A DNA stretch of 64,000 nucleotides. Source: Ascaphus truei (Eukaryota > Chordata > Amphibia > Anura > Ascaphidae). A program made the translations under genes and the position numbers. The notes under the pieces were generated by a model that worked only from the letters and a program-made list of their open reading frames with translations, searched no databases and was not told where the DNA came from. This document shows, in pieces, positions 11,985-23,256 of the stretch. The first letter of the stretch is position 1; each line of letters starts with the position of its first letter. The DNA lies in assembly GCA_036426205.1 (NCBI GenBank), contig CM071586.1:8124737-8188736 (forward strand), read 5' to 3'.

Positions 11985-12971
11985 TCATGCCCGTAAGGGC
12001 ATATGCAGTATGTTCTTAACATTTCTAGCTTTCCGAAATATTACTGCCGCCTTATTTGGTAGATGTGACCCCAAATGGGCGTCACATTTCAAAATCTCCC
12101 AATGTTTATTGAGAATTTTGCCAATAGTGCCCGAAGATTGATTAAAACCTGTGATAAATTTCAATGACATGAATGTATCTATAATATGACTCTTTTTATA
12201 TTTAATTGTATTTTCTCTCTTCTGTCGCGACTTGACAAGAAGTGAAGATCTCTCCAAAGTCGAGACTTTATCAAATGATTGTTTGATAAGTTTTGAGTCA
12301 AATCCTTTGTCCCGAAATTTAGTCTCAAGCCATTGTGATTGGGATATGAAGTCACCATCTTTGGTACAGTTTCTCTTCATTCTATAAAATTGACCCAATG
12401 GGATATTATTAAGCCAACGTGCAGCATGATTACTGTCTGCATGAACGTAGTTGTTAACACTAACCGGTTTGAAATGTGTTTTTGTTATAATATTCAGATC
12501 ATCATCAACACCCAATACCAGATCCAAAAATACTACAGATTTAGATTGAATTTCAAAGGTGAACTTAAGACCTAAATCATTTTCATCAAATGATTTTAAA
12601 ATGTTTCTAAAGACTTCCTCCTCTCCATCCCAAATTAATATTAAATCATCTATGAAGTGGCCATAGTATACGAGACCCGCCCCAAGTACAGCACACTGCC
12701 ACATGGCAAATTCCTCCCAATAGCCCATGTACAGGTTAGCATAACTTGGGGCGAATCTCGTACCCATGGCCGTTCCACAGATCTGCAAATAATAAATCTC
12801 TTCAAACAAAAAATAGTTGTGTGTTAATATAAATTTAATGCTTTCAAGTAGGAATGTCTTTTGACTTGAAGGGATTGTAGTATCCTGGTTTAACCAGAAG
12901 CTCACTGCATCAATACCCCTGGAATGCACTATGGACGTGTACAAAGATGAAACGTCACACGTAGCCCACAA
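11985..12971 (-). pseudogene. Penelope-like reverse transcriptase (partial)
   Basis: A 328-residue open frame starts WATCDVSSLYTSI and contains [18 protein letters not shown] and YGHFIDDLILIW; the latter carries the catalytic DD pair. The conserved blocks are those of Penelope/telomerase-related reverse transcriptases. The N-terminal part of the polyprotein is missing at the inversion junction near 12975. It ends by running into the linker (IFRKARNVKNIL) that precedes the endonuclease. Further RT fragments of the same group occur at 25186-25450 and 36300-36500. Confidence 0.85.
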
Positions 12972-12987
12972 ATAAGTGGGCTTCCAT

Positions 12988-13577
12988 CACAGGTTTTAAT
13001 CAATCTTCGGGCACTTTTGGCAAAATTCTCAATAATATTTCGGAAAGCTAGAAATGTTAAGAACATACTAGCACCGACCAAAATTAAGAATAATACTGCA
13101 TCTGCCCTTACGGGCACGAGGTCGCCCGGAAACCACAGGTGTGGCAGGTCATGCTGCACCACTTGTGGTCATCTGTCAGCATCTGATCAGTTTGTCTCAA
13201 CTGTTACAGGTAGCACACACAGAGTCTTAGGGTCAATCACGTGTTTAAGCATGTATGTTATTTATATGCTGACGTGTGGTTGCGGCAAGCAATATGTGGG
13301 CCGCACCACACGTCCTCTCTGTGCTCGTTTTCTCGAGCATCGAAGAAACATTAAAAATGCTGTTAGCAGTCATGGTATTTACAGACATTTTGATGCAGTT
13401 CATAATAGAGATCCGATTTCATTGAAAATTATAGGCTTGGAGTATGTTTCACCCCTCTCATTGGGGGGTGATCGGTTCAGGATATTATGTAAACGTGAGA
13501 CTTATTGGATCTACCAGTTGGCGACGTTAGCACCTGGTGGATTCAATGAGTCTCTAGATACAAGTACTATTGTGTAA
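12988..13577 (+). pseudogene. Penelope-like GIY-YIG endonuclease domain
   Basis: The 186-residue frame begins in the same IFRKARNVKNIL linker seen on the opposite strand, then shows the cysteine cluster CGRSCCTTCGHL, a YVIYMLTCGCGKQYVGRTTR block (the GIY-YIG equivalent) and ARFLEHRRNI with the catalytic arginine region. The end, RETYWIYQLATL then PGGFNESLD, is typical of Penelope endonucleases. Relative to the minus-strand copy about 60 bases are deleted near 13036. In an intact element this domain would be fused downstream of the RT; here it is separated by inversion. Confidence 0.85.
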
Positions 13578-14156
13578 GTTGTGGTTTCTGTATGCAATTT
13601 ACCCATTCAGCCCTGTTTCCTCGGTTCTCTGTTTTCTCTCCTTTCCAATTGCTAACTGCAGTGACCAATTTAGTATAATAGGGGTTTAATCTATATAAGA
13701 ATTAATCAATATGATTAATCATGTGTATAAAGTTCAATTTTTATAATTTTTATATTTTTAATATTATTTTTATATATTTTTATTTATTAATTATATGGGT
13801 TGTATACACTATCCATGTACATCTGGATATACTACTTGGTCATTGTAAATATTAGTAATGTTATGACAGGGTGCATTAGACTAGTCTTTTGCACTCAGCA
13901 AATAATCAATATTCTTGTTGTCTTTATTGTTTCATTTATCTCCTTATTTATTTATTATTTATTATTTGATAATATATGATTTTATTATGATTAATTATTG
14001 ATTTTCTCTTTGGTTTATTAGCCCAATCGGCAAATCTATGTGTATGAATTGTACCACGGTATATGAAGGGAAGTTTCCCTTAGCTGATTGGACACTGGTT
14101 GCTAAGTAACCCGCCCCTCTTTTTTGTATAAAACTGTGCCTGAGTTAAGTTTCCAA

Positions 14157-14202
14157 CATCCTTTGACAAAGTCAGTGTATCTGACGAAACGCGTCAGGAG
14201 GG
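14157..14202 (+). ncRNA. hammerhead-like motif (U3-A8 core) in Penelope end
   Basis: Stem I UCCU/AGGA, a core UUGACAA plus one extra A, stem II GUCAG/CUGAC with loop UGUAU, then GAA, stem III AC/GU around GC, and C17. The canonical core is CUGANGA; here positions 3 and 8 are U and A. It lies about 400 bases from the Penelope right end. Activity is unknown. Confidence 0.5.
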
Positions 14203-14586
14203 CAGCGACGGACATCCGTCATCATTGTGGGCCGGCCAGCTTGTAGCGAGCGTCCTTCCCTGCTGCTTGATACACCAGTGTTGGATCGGATGTGAGCCTA
14301 TCTGGTAGGAAGAGACTGACTACGCAGGACTTCCTTATTGATCATAATCACTTGATCCACGAGGTCTGAACATTTGGACTTGCTGCTTACAGCGTGTGGA
14401 ACATCTTTGCTGTGGAGGTCACACTTTGCGGTTCCTGTGGTGGGGATATTCAAATGCCTTTAATACTTGTTCGTTTGTGAGTGAGCTTGTTTCCCTCAAT
14501 TTTTATATTTGTTATTAAATCATATGCTTTTTACGCTATGGGCCGTGCGCTCTCTTTTTGTTTTATATATATATATATGCTCCATT

Positions 14587-15355
14587 AGAACTGCACAACC
14601 TGATTTGGTACCCAAAACGGATTCTTCAATCCATCAAAGAGCCGCTGTCCTCGATGACCAACTCACTTCTGGGAGGTTTCCAAATTTAGGTGCGCATTGA
14701 CCACAAAAACATCATTAATGGCCCTCATATATGGTAATCCGGATTTTGCTCCAGGTGTGAACAGCAGAGATTTTTTGATTTGGAAACTGAATGGTTTTCT
14801 TAGACTAAAGATCTGGAGGGTAGGAACAATATCAAAACGTTTGAGAAAATTAAGTCAGAAAAAGACATCACACACAGATTTTTTTTTAGATACCTCCAGA
14901 TCAGCGCGTTTTATAATAAATTTGTGCCCCGCCCCCATTGACACATTTTGAAAAGCTCTGTATATTAGAGATAGGCACAAGTGGATTTATATCTAGGCTG
15001 TACAAGGAAGGGGTCTGTTCAGGAGTCACATACCCTAGAAAATTGACATACATATCCCAATGGGAATGAGACCTGGGGGAGACCCTAGAGGAAGAAAAGT
15101 GGAACGAGATATTTTCGGCTGCAGCTAAAAGCTCAATTTGTACGACGCTAAGGGAGAACGCATATAAAGTATTAATGAGATGGTACCTCACCCCGCTGAA
15201 GTTATCTACATTTATTCCAGGTTATTCCCCATTGTGTCCAAAGCAATGTGGAAGTGAGGCAGATCTCTTACATATGGTGTGGTCCTGCCCTCGGGTGCTG
15301 CCCCTGTGGGAGTAAATTAGAGATTGGCTACAGAGGATTTTGGACCTCACACTTC
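14587..15355 (+). pseudogene. L1/Tx1-like ORF2 C-terminal region
   Basis: Directly after the Penelope target duplication the frame reads ELHNLIWYPKRILQSIKEPL, and near 15240-15300 CGSEADLLHMVWSCPRVLPL gives the C...H...C cysteine-rich motif of L1-type ORF2. Frameshifts interrupt it. This is the continuation of the ORF2 cut at 11183. Confidence 0.7.
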
Positions 15356-15425
15356 CATGACATGCAAATGAGCACACAATGTGAACCCTTTTCCTTTACA
15401 GTACACAGTTTATAGCCAATTTTTG
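15345..15425 (+). repeat. small fragment of the foldback/hammerhead repeat family
   Basis: The block ATGACATGCAAATGAGCA is shared with 31590-31607 and 38933-38948, both in the repeat family that carries hammerhead motifs at 39 kb. Too short to define ends. Confidence 0.45.
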
Positions 15426-15785
15426 CCTTATGTGGGTCATATGTTACTTATCTTGTATTGTGTTTACTTTATTCTGTGCCTACTATGTGGTATGTCCCTA
15501 GAAAATCTGTCCCTTGTGCCCATTGGGGAACAGTGAGCTGGGTACCGATACCCACCTGATCCACAGATCCTCCCTACTGTGCTTCCCCAAAGAGGTCAGA
15601 CAGAGCCTGGCTCGCTTAATCTCCAGTGGTGGGCTACAAACAGCAATCACCAACGGCTCACTCGCATAATACTCCTTTAGCATATTAATGTGCTACGTTC
15701 TTTGCCTATTGGGATCTTCATCTAACAACATCACATAATTAGTTTTGTTTAACCGTCATGGGTGGAACCAGGCAGCTACAGTTTT
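15426..15785. other. no recognisable feature
   Basis: No homology or repeat relationship that I can support. Confidence 0.4.
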
Positions 15786-15789
15786 GTCT

Positions 15790-16290
15790 GGTGAGTGGGC
15801 TTCAGAACCAAGATCTGCTACCCTGGGATAAACTCTGCACTACGGGCATTGCAGTCATACCAACACTTCTGCTTAGTATGTGCCACCCTGAGGTTAGCTA
15901 ACCCCATGAGGTCCTCTAACCGCTCCCTGAGGTCCACCATGTACTTTTCCACCGAGGTATCAGTCGTGGTGGTCTCCCCCTCCCATCGTTCATGGAACAA
16001 ATCATTCGGTCCACAGACCCGGCACCTGTAAAGAAGCTCACAGGGTGAGAAGCCGGTAGACTCCTATGGTACCTCTCTGTAGGTGCTGCAAATGAGCTTC
16101 CCAGATCTCTCGGCTTTTACAAATGCTTGCAGCATTTATTTCAGGGTTCCATTGAACCGCTCACAGGGCCCATTAGTTTGAAGATGGTAAGAAGTGCAAA
16201 GTTGCTTAACCCCCCACTTAGATCCCAGAGACACTGGAGTAATTCGGATATTAACTGCATCCCCTGATCGGGAAAAAAACCTTTCCAGCT
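15790..16290 (-). pseudogene. Ty3/Gypsy integrase fragment
   Basis: On the minus strand the pieces read NGPCERFNGTLK, STGFSPCELLYRC and then KCWYDCNAR with a following EFIPG, the C-terminal half of a Gypsy integrase core and the start of its C-terminal domain. Frames shift between pieces and a stop replaces a codon near 16135. It belongs to a different Gypsy lineage from the chromodomain element at 23.3 kb because its CERFNG and STGFSP motifs differ from the QTERTNQ type there. No LTR adjoins it. Confidence 0.7.
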
Positions 16291-16364
16291 AAGGGAGCTT
16301 TCCTCTCTTTCTTCCAGATTCCCTTCTGCTCTCTCCTGTCTCTCTCATGCATTTGTCTATTTCT

Positions 16365-16480
16365 CTAACTGTGTACACAGCACTATGCATAGAATTTTTG
16401 TAGGCACGAGTCCCTGCCCCTGTAGAGCTTACTCTACTGTTTGGTACCTGAGGCACAGGGAGATAGAGTGACTTTCCAAC
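16365..16480 (-). mobile_element. tRNA-SINE 3' body fragment
   Basis: In reverse the segment shows CTCCCTGTGCCTCAGGTACC and AGCTCTACAGGGGCAGGGAC, the body of a SINE type widespread in frogs. The tRNA-like head of a similar SINE is at 17655-17755. Poly-A or simple tail not clear. Confidence 0.5.
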
Positions 16481-16904
16481 AGGGTGGGTCTGCATCCCGG
16501 GCCTCGGGGGGGGCCTGGCCGGCCGGCACTGCAAGTTAGGCCCGACCTCTGGCCAGGCCCGTCTGCCGGTCCTCTCCCTTAGTAGAAGCCTACATGACTC
16601 TATCCCTCTGTCGCACGCCGACGGGCACCTCTGACATCAGCGCGCCGGAAGCGCTCTGACGTCAGCACTCTCTGCTTCCGGCGCGCGACGGCATGAGAGG
16701 GAGACCTGTCGGATGCTCGGCGTGGGACAGAGGGATAGAGGCATGCAGGCTGCTGCTGAGGGGAGAGTCGTGGGGTCCGGCTGCGAGATCACAGGCAACC
16801 GGGCCTGGCCAGAGTTCGAGCCCAACTTGCAGTACCGGCTGCTGGTCCCCCACATCCACTGGACCCGGCCTGATCATCCACAAGCTAAGTCTTTTTTTTA
16901 ATAT

Positions 16905-17300
16905 GTATTAGGGGGGTGGGAGTCTTTTTTTTATATGTGGGCTTTTTAAAAATATGTTTTGGGGAGGTGGGGGTCTTTTTAATATGGGGGCTTTTTTATA
17001 TGTATTGGGGGGGCTGTTTTTTTTTTAAATATGTATTTGGGGTTGGGGGTCTTTTCTATCTGTATTTTTATACTGTATGTATTGGGGGCTTGTTTTTTTT
17101 ATATGTATTGGGGGGCTTGGGGGAATTTGTATATATATTGTATATATATTGGGGGCTTGGGGGTATTTTTATATGTATTGGGGGGCTTGAGGGAAATTGT
17201 ATATGTTTTGGTGGGCTTGAGGGAAATTGTATATGTTTTGGTGGGCTTGGAGGTATTTTTATATGGGTTGGGATATTTTGTATATGTATCGGGGAGGGTT
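16905..17300 (+). repeat. G/T-rich minisatellite
   Basis: Degenerate tandem units of about 30-40 bases of the form TTTTTATATGTATTGGGGG followed by GCTTGGGGG. At least ten units are visible. Long open frames across it are a product of the low complexity. Confidence 0.8.
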
Positions 17301-17345
17301 GTTTTTTTTTTTTATATGACGTGTGATATGAAAAGAAGAAGTAAG

Positions 17346-17530
17346 AGTGAGACGCAGGGGAGAGAAATACATGCGAGGTGGGAGAGTGAGACGCAGGGGA
17401 GAGAAATACATGCGAGGTGGGAGAGCGAGACGGAAGGGAGAGATATACATGCGAGGTGGGAGAGTGAGACGCAGGGGAGAGAAATACATGCGAGGTGGGA
17501 GAGTGAGACAGAAGGGAGAGATATACATGG
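17346..17530 (+). repeat. 39-bp minisatellite, about five units
   Basis: Units contain GTGAGACGCAGGGGAGAG then AAATACATGCGAGGTGGGAG, alternating between two slightly different versions (GACGCAGGGG and GACGGAAGGG or GACAGAAGGG). A G-rich stretch follows to 17580. Confidence 0.85.
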
Positions 17531-17654
17531 GAAGAGGGGGGGGGGAAGAGAGGGGGGGCGGGGGGGGTGAAAGGGGGGGGCAGCTTGCAATACCGCCGAC
17601 ACGGGGGGGAGGCCCTGCTTAAAATGTTTGTCCTGGACCCCACGATTTCTGTTG

Positions 17655-17755
17655 GCGGCCATGCAAGTAGCAGACACTGGGATTCGAACCAGCCTCCCCT
17701 GCTTCACACCCAGTGTCGTTTTCAGTGTCAGCGCCTTTACTCACTTCCTTAGTCT
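17655..17755 (-). mobile_element. tRNA-derived SINE head
   Basis: On the minus strand, GTGAGTAAAGGCGCTGACAC stands in the box A region and GGTTCGAATCCC is a box B of RNA polymerase III promoters. The intervening GTGTGAAGCAGGGGAGGCT matches a tRNA-like fold only loosely. It is a SINE rather than a tRNA gene because no acceptor stem closes. Confidence 0.6.
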
Positions 17756-17834
17756 CTCACTCACACAGTCTCTGCCACTCACATATTCACTCTGTGTGTG
17801 TTAAACCTGTATTTATATTGTTGGGTCCTCTCTC

Positions 17835-18600
17835 TCTCTCTCTGTATAGTATCTGTATATAGATTGTCAGCTCATCTGTATATCATTTTTCAGCTCTTTT
17901 CCCTGTAGAGTATCTGTATATTTTATTTATTTATAAAAAAGTTTACCAGGCCGTAATACATTGAGAGTTACCTCTCGTTTTCAACTATGTCCTGGGCACA
18001 GAGTTATGATAACAATACATGGTTACATTAAACGAGCAGGAGGTTATACAGTCCATTCACAGACATGTCATGGACAGATAGCGTTGGAAAATTGGGTACA
18101 GGGGATAAAAGGACTGGTGAGTTTCAGACTGAAATAGAGAAGCTTTAACATTACCAGACAGCAGCAAATGTCTCACACCCTTTAGCTGCCCTTCGGCACA
18201 GGGGAACCCTTTCAGGTGTCCGGCTTTGGGGTGACGCAGATATAGATGGTCAACCTTTCTCTACAACATTGTATTTGTATGTAGATTGTCAGCACTTCTC
18301 TCTGTATAGTATCTGTATATAGATTGTCAGCCTCTCTCTGTATTGTATATATATGTGTATATTACCGACTCTTCTTTATTGTAACAGTATGTAGATTGTC
18401 AGAACCTCTCTGTATTGTATCTGTATATAGACTGTTGACTCCTTTCTCTCTGTATTGTATCTGAATATAGATTGTTGACTCCTCTCTCTCTTTATTGTAT
18501 TTGTATATAGGTTGTCAGCTCCTCTCTGTATATTACCTGTGTATAGATTGCTGTCTCTTCTCTCTGTATAGTGTCTGTGTATACAGTAGATTGTTTTCTG
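17835..18600 (+). repeat. degenerate minisatellite split by a retroposon
   Basis: Units of roughly 40 bases with GTATCTGTATATAGATTGTC then AGCTCCTCTCTCTGTATTG occur at 17835-17915 and again at 18270-18600. A retroposon (17917-18262) interrupts the array, so the array predates that insertion. Confidence 0.75.
17917..18262 (-). mobile_element. tail-type retroposon, minus orientation
   Basis: On the minus strand the 3' end reads GAAAACGAGAGGTAACTCTC, a TACGGCCTGGTAAAC stretch and then TTTTTTATAAATAAATAAAA. The same tail is at 5864-6052 and 27080-27232. This copy is the longest and includes a body of about 250 bases with no recognised coding sequence. Confidence 0.6.
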
Positions 18601-18609
18601 TATTGAGGG

Positions 18610-20165
18610 CAGCAGCTGTCCCTGCCTCACCCTTGCCCATTTCTTATCTCTGGCTATGGTCCAGTAATTAGTGTATGAGAAATATTTGGCGGTGCTGCTT
18701 GGAAACTCATTAATATGCAGAATATGATAATATCTTAAGAGGATTAAATTATTATGCGAGATGACGTTCATTAATCGTATTAACGAAGGCTCTATCTTAG
18801 GTAACCACATGAGTGGACCTATTTAAAGATCCCAAAATAGCTCAATCCCTATAACTCAGCCTATTGCTTCATATAGACATGTAGCCAATGTTACTGCAAA
18901 CCAACACACACTATATGCATGATATCGCAATACTGACCTTGCTCACAGGCACTTGGTAACATGAATAGATACTTGCTATACCAGCATTGGCCAGTAGGTG
19001 TCCCACTGTCTCATTATGCTGAATCCCATGTACTGTAATTCAGTGGATTGCATATGCTGTGTGCGCTCCAGAGAGATATGTATGTACAGTACTGTGCGTA
19101 CTGCACACAGGTACTTCATAGCAAACCATGGAATGCATATACTGTATACGTATCGCGGATTATGGCACAATAGTGTACCGATGCGCGTCAATACATATAC
19201 TGTCTATTGCTGTTTGAGATTTGTATGGTATACAGTAAATCCAGTAATTTAAATACTCTTTAGAATCCATACATATGTCATTGCATCAACCACTTTCACA
19301 CAGTGCTGCTGCCTAATACATCACTATAATATCTGTTTCAAATGTTAAAAAAAAAGTTAACTTTATTAACACAGATTCTTGAAAATCCTTTATGGAATGA
19401 AATGTAATATGCATAATGTAGATGGCACAAAATAATATACTATACCTATATATCTGTGCACAATAACAATAATGTAAACAAAATGGATGGGAGGGCACAC
19501 TGCCAAAAAGATTGTATTTACACCACACCCACCCACGTAACACAGTAATACCCCGTTTTCCATGTTTCCATATTTTTTTAAATTCTAACTAAAATTAAAA
19601 TCAGATTTGAAATAAATTAACGTATAAATCGGTCATATTGGGGCGGGTCCTGCTCGTTGTATTCTGTTTTGTAATATCCTACTTTTTTCTACAGGTTCCT
19701 TACTGCTGAGTCATCTTAGTTTTTTAAACCGTACATACTGGATGATCTGTGCAGAGAACACCCAGAATCATTTCCAAAACCGCAGCTAATGGGTGTTGTG
19801 ACTGACCTGGTTGTACTATGGTGAACATAAGACCAGTTAGGCCTAAAGTTTTGATACCGTGGATGGGAGCTGGACTGGAGGGTCAATGAGGTATACGAGG
19901 TATGTAAAAAAATTGGAAGGGGAATAGGACATTATCCACAATACACTATACCTTATCTGTTTTCTAAAAGGGTTTTTCTATTCTACAGACAGCCAGTAGA
20001 CTGGAAATAGTCCTGAAGGGACACAGCTTTCACATGTAATGTTGCTGCTTTCTTTGTAAGGTGAGTTTAACACAGTAGTGTTTAGATAATTAAAACAAGC
20101 TCACTTCAAAATCGACAGATGAAGGAGTCCTAGCAGTTCCCAAAATCATGGTAATGACTTCCATG
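18610..20165. other. no recognisable feature
   Basis: Largest stretch without assigned repeats. It has scattered ACAGTAC and TATACAGTA motifs and weak ORFs of 60-140 codons with biased composition. No exon-like homology was seen. Confidence 0.45.
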
Positions 20166-20169
20166 ACTT

Positions 20170-20480
20170 CTTTTAGGGGCCTGAGCTTTTAGCCACACTG
20201 CTCCTACTGTTAGGAAGAGTCTTCCTTGTACAGTTCGAGAGGCCCCCTCTCTGGAAATCTATAAAAACAGGATCAAGATCTACCTCTTTACCCAGGCATT
20301 TAATGAATGAACCACAACTTGTCCGGTATTTAATAGCTACAGTACAGTCCCATTCTGTATTGTATCTTTCCTTGTATCTTTTATAACAATTAAATGTTTT
20401 CTTCTTTTTCCCTTTTTGTAAATGTGAAGTACTTTGAGTCCCATGAAGAAAAAAACGCTACATAAAGTTATTATTATTAT
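20170..20480 (+). mobile_element. LINE 3' end with ATT tail
   Basis: Contains GAGAGGCCCCCTCTCTGGAA, TCTACCTCTTTACCCAGGCA and ends AAAGTTATTATTATTATTAT. The order is that of a 5'-truncated CR1/L2-like LINE ending in trinucleotide repeats. It differs from the tail families elsewhere in the window. Confidence 0.55.
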
Positions 20481-20503
20481 TATTACCTTAAATATAAACT
20501 AGT

Positions 20504-22050
20504 GTAGCAGGGTCTCCCCTGGCCCCCCCACACCTCCGCGGCGTAGCGGGGACCCCTGCGGTATGTCAGGCAGTTGCAGGGGCGAACGCGGCTCCCGGCG
20601 GCATCAGTGACAGGGCGCCGCCATCTTGTGCGCGTTCGCGCATGCGCGGTGCGAGTTTGCCGTTGCGGCGGCGATTACACCTAGCGCAGGAAAGTGTAGG
20701 AAGGCAGGAAGGCCCCCTAGCTGTTGCGCATGCGCAGGAAAGTGGCGCGGCGGCCATTAGTCTAGGGCAGGCCCAGATAGAGAGAGGTAGGCAGCCATTA
20801 GAGAGACGGCCATGCGGTCCTCATAGGGAAAAGCCCCAGAGGGGACTCCAACTCCCAGCAGGCTTAGAGGCAGGCGAATCAGATGATTGCAGGCAGCCAA
20901 TAGTGTTTGCAGTTTCCCCTGCAGAGAGTGGATACATTGTATGGGCAATGTGCTGGAAGTCAGTCAGACTGAGGAAAAAGTGGGGGAAGGAAGGGGGGCA
21001 GAGAGCTGCGAGCTTCTGCCCTAGGCCAGAAGTACCCCGGGCTAGAGTTGAGGCCCTGACTCCCCACTAGTGAGGGTGGGTGTTCATAGGGACAGGCCCT
21101 TAGGTATGGACCCTGTGCCCCTTCAGCTGTGTGCTATGCAGGGAGAGAGAGACCCTGTGCAGTTCCTTAGTGCAGGGAGAGAGAGAGAGACCCTGTGTAG
21201 TTCCTTAGTGCAGGGAGAGAGAGAGAGACCCTGTGTAGTTCCTAGTGCAGGGAAGGAGAGAGAGACCCTGTGCAGTTCCTAGTGCAGGGAAGGAGAGAGA
21301 GAGACCCTGTGCAGTTCCTAGTGCAGGGAAGGAGAGAGAGAGACCCTGTGCAGTTCCTTAGTGCAGGGAAGGAGAGAGAGAGACCCTGTGCAGTGACCAG
21401 TGATAGTGTTTGCTGCATGTTCCTGTATGCTGTGTTGCTGATCCAGAGACTGTCCTTAAGGTGGGATGTCTGGCTGGACCCCATCAAACGCAGAGGTACA
21501 GATCAGCGCTGGACCAAGCAGATCCGGTAGACCCTTTGCGAAGACAACCAGGTGCAGGGGCACCTGGGCAGGTATTTACAACCTTCCACACGTGCACCAA
21601 CTTTAACTTGCTCCTCACATGTGACTGGCCTGTTCACACACTTGGGTGGGCTTGGACGCTCTGGACACGGGGTTGGGAAGGGGGTGTAAGGGTATAGCCC
21701 AGTTAGGGGCAAGGTTATAGTAGTCAGCTAGTGGCAAAGGGTGACACGGCTGTGTTGCTATATGTGATGTGATGTTATTGTTTTGCTCATATAGTAAACA
21801 GTTACATATATATACTTCCTTGTATGTGTTTCCTATTTGTGGGTCATGTGTCAGGGGTCATTCTATACACCTGGAATCCCTGCACAGGTGGAGGCGCTGT
21901 AAGTATATGTTCCAGGATACACCCCAGGCTCCCAGTGGCGGAGGTTCAGGCCTCCTGTGAGCCTAACAGGTATTGCACCACACTGGTAACATGTAGATTT
22001 CCCCACATGATCCCTATTTGCGATGGGGGGGGGGGGGTTGGAATAACCGT
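20504..22050. other. GC-rich, LTR-like sequence, not resolved
   Basis: Starts TGTAGCAGGGTCTCCCC and contains GCATGCGCAG promoter-like CpG clusters (20625-20745). An LTR is possible but I could not confirm a matching end or a primer-binding site. The minisatellite at 21130-21395 lies inside. Confidence 0.35.
21130..21395 (+). repeat. about 40-bp minisatellite, seven units
   Basis: Tandem units of the form CAGGGAAGGAGAGAGAGAGA followed by CCCTGTGCAGTTCCTAGTG. Units differ mainly in GA-dinucleotide number. Confidence 0.9.
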
Positions 22051-22119
22051 TACACTAGTATGTTCTTAAGGACATCTTGCTGTTGTTTTTCTAAGGTGAG
22101 GTGTATATATATTTATATA

Positions 22120-23106
22120 AGCAGCCAATGTGGACCTGACATACTACAATCTAAGTTCCTAAGACTTGGTGCCCCAGCCATTGCCAAACCAATTGCCATA
22201 TCCCTAAGACCTGGAAAACTGCCAGAGTTGTCCCAATCTTCAAAAGTGGGGACAAAAATACTGTCTCAACCTACAGGCCAATCTCTCTTCTCCCAATTCT
22301 ATCCAAAGTCATGGAAAAATGTGCCCACTCCCAACTAAGCGATTACTATACCAAGACAAATTTCCCTAGCCAATTCCAATCTGGCTTTCGCCCCAAACAC
22401 TCCACCGTAACTACCCTGCTAAAAGTTTGCAATGAAATCCAGTGTGGAATGGAACAGGGACAACTCACTGGTGCAATATTCCTAGATTTTGCAAAGGCTT
22501 TTGATACTGTTGATTATGCTATCCTGCTTAACAAACTCCAGAGCTCTGGAATAGGGAAGCATGCTTTAAACTGTTTTCAGTCCTACCTATCAGGTAGATC
22601 CCAACATGTGTCCATCTCAGGCTCTAACTCCAACCCCCTGTATATCACCTGTGGCGTCCCGCAAGGCTCTGTTCTGGGGCCCCTACTCTTCTCAATGTTC
22701 ATCAATGATATTCCCACAGCTTGTAAGGAAGCTTCAATACACATGTATGCAGATGACACAATCCTATATGCACACAGCCATAGCCGCTCCGACCTTGAAC
22801 ACATACTTCAGACTGACTTTTTGAGACTCGAAAACTGGATTTCCCAAAACAAACAGTTTGTAAACACTGACAAGACTGTAACAATGGTATTTGGGACCAA
22901 GACTACATTTTTAAAGCTTCCAGTGACTGAGCTCCAGATCAGAACCAACGCTAACACCACCCTAACTCCTGTTACTAGTTTTAAATACCTGGGCATGTGG
23001 TTTGACTCCCACTTAACATTCGGGATGCACATTGATACCCTGACATCCAAAACCTATGCCAAACTAGTTGTACTTTACAGGAAAAGTAGAATGGGTAAAC
23101 AAAGGC
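22120..23106 (+). pseudogene. L2-like (Jockey superfamily) reverse transcriptase
   Basis: From about 22210 the translation shows RVVPIFKSGDKN, then [67 protein letters not shown] and MYADDTILYAHS, covering the RT fingers and palm including the catalytic ADD box. A frameshift falls near 22311; downstream 271 codons are open. It ends abruptly at 23106 where a Penelope-type end begins. No endonuclease part is present, so it is 5'-truncated. Confidence 0.8.
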
Positions 23107-23256
23107 AGTGCACTGCCTGCAAATGATGGAGGAGGCTATTTGTAGCAAAAAAATCCTTTTAATGAATGAAGGGATCAAACATCACCCCTGGATCACCAAG
23201 AAAACGCTCACCTCCGCATTTCGGGCTGTGCGCCCTTTATCAAGGTGTAAACCCAG
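23107..23256 (-). mobile_element. Penelope-type end with hammerhead-like motif
   Basis: On the minus strand 23215-23244 reads UUGAUAA, an extra A, stem II GGGC/GCCC with loop GCACA, then GAAAUGCG. Downstream it has the AT-rich stretch (ATTAAAAGGATTTTTTTGC) common to the other copies. The core pair is U3-A8 and stem II is perfect. Confidence 0.5.

Larger units (their letters stand above)
11184..14577 (+). mobile_element. Penelope-like element inserted in L1 ORF2, with internal inversion
   Basis: The 3394-bp insert is bounded by the direct repeat TGCTCCATT at 11175-11183 and 14578-14586. The interior encodes a Penelope-type reverse transcriptase on the minus strand (11985-12971) and a GIY-YIG endonuclease on the plus strand (13017-13577). 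The two orientations are explained by an inverted duplication: about 11866-12150 (minus) is homologous to 12988-13245 (plus). The right end, GCGCTCTC then TTTTTGTTTTATA, recurs at 38365-38385 in a second Penelope composite. A hammerhead-like motif lies at 14161. Penelope elements are known for such inverted, variable-TSD insertions. Confidence 0.85.
5385..15355 (+). mobile_element. L1/Tx1-like LINE, near full length, multiply interrupted
   Basis: A single non-LTR retrotransposon can be followed across this span: ORF1 (5523-6560), a long inter-ORF stretch, ORF2 with endonuclease and reverse transcriptase (8752-11174) and the ORF2 C-terminus (14587-15355). It is interrupted by a tail-type repeat at about 5864-6052, a 58-bp CR1 tail at 7920-7977 and a Penelope-like element at 11184-14577. 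All reading frames carry stops and frameshifts, so the copy is dead. The order ORF1, ORF2 with an APE endonuclease is that of the L1/Tx1 group. Confidence 0.75.

Noticed and set aside
17031..17707. Overlapping long ORFs on both strands (up to 191 codons)
   Set aside because: They fall on minisatellites; the predicted proteins are repeats of one unit and exist in several frames at once.
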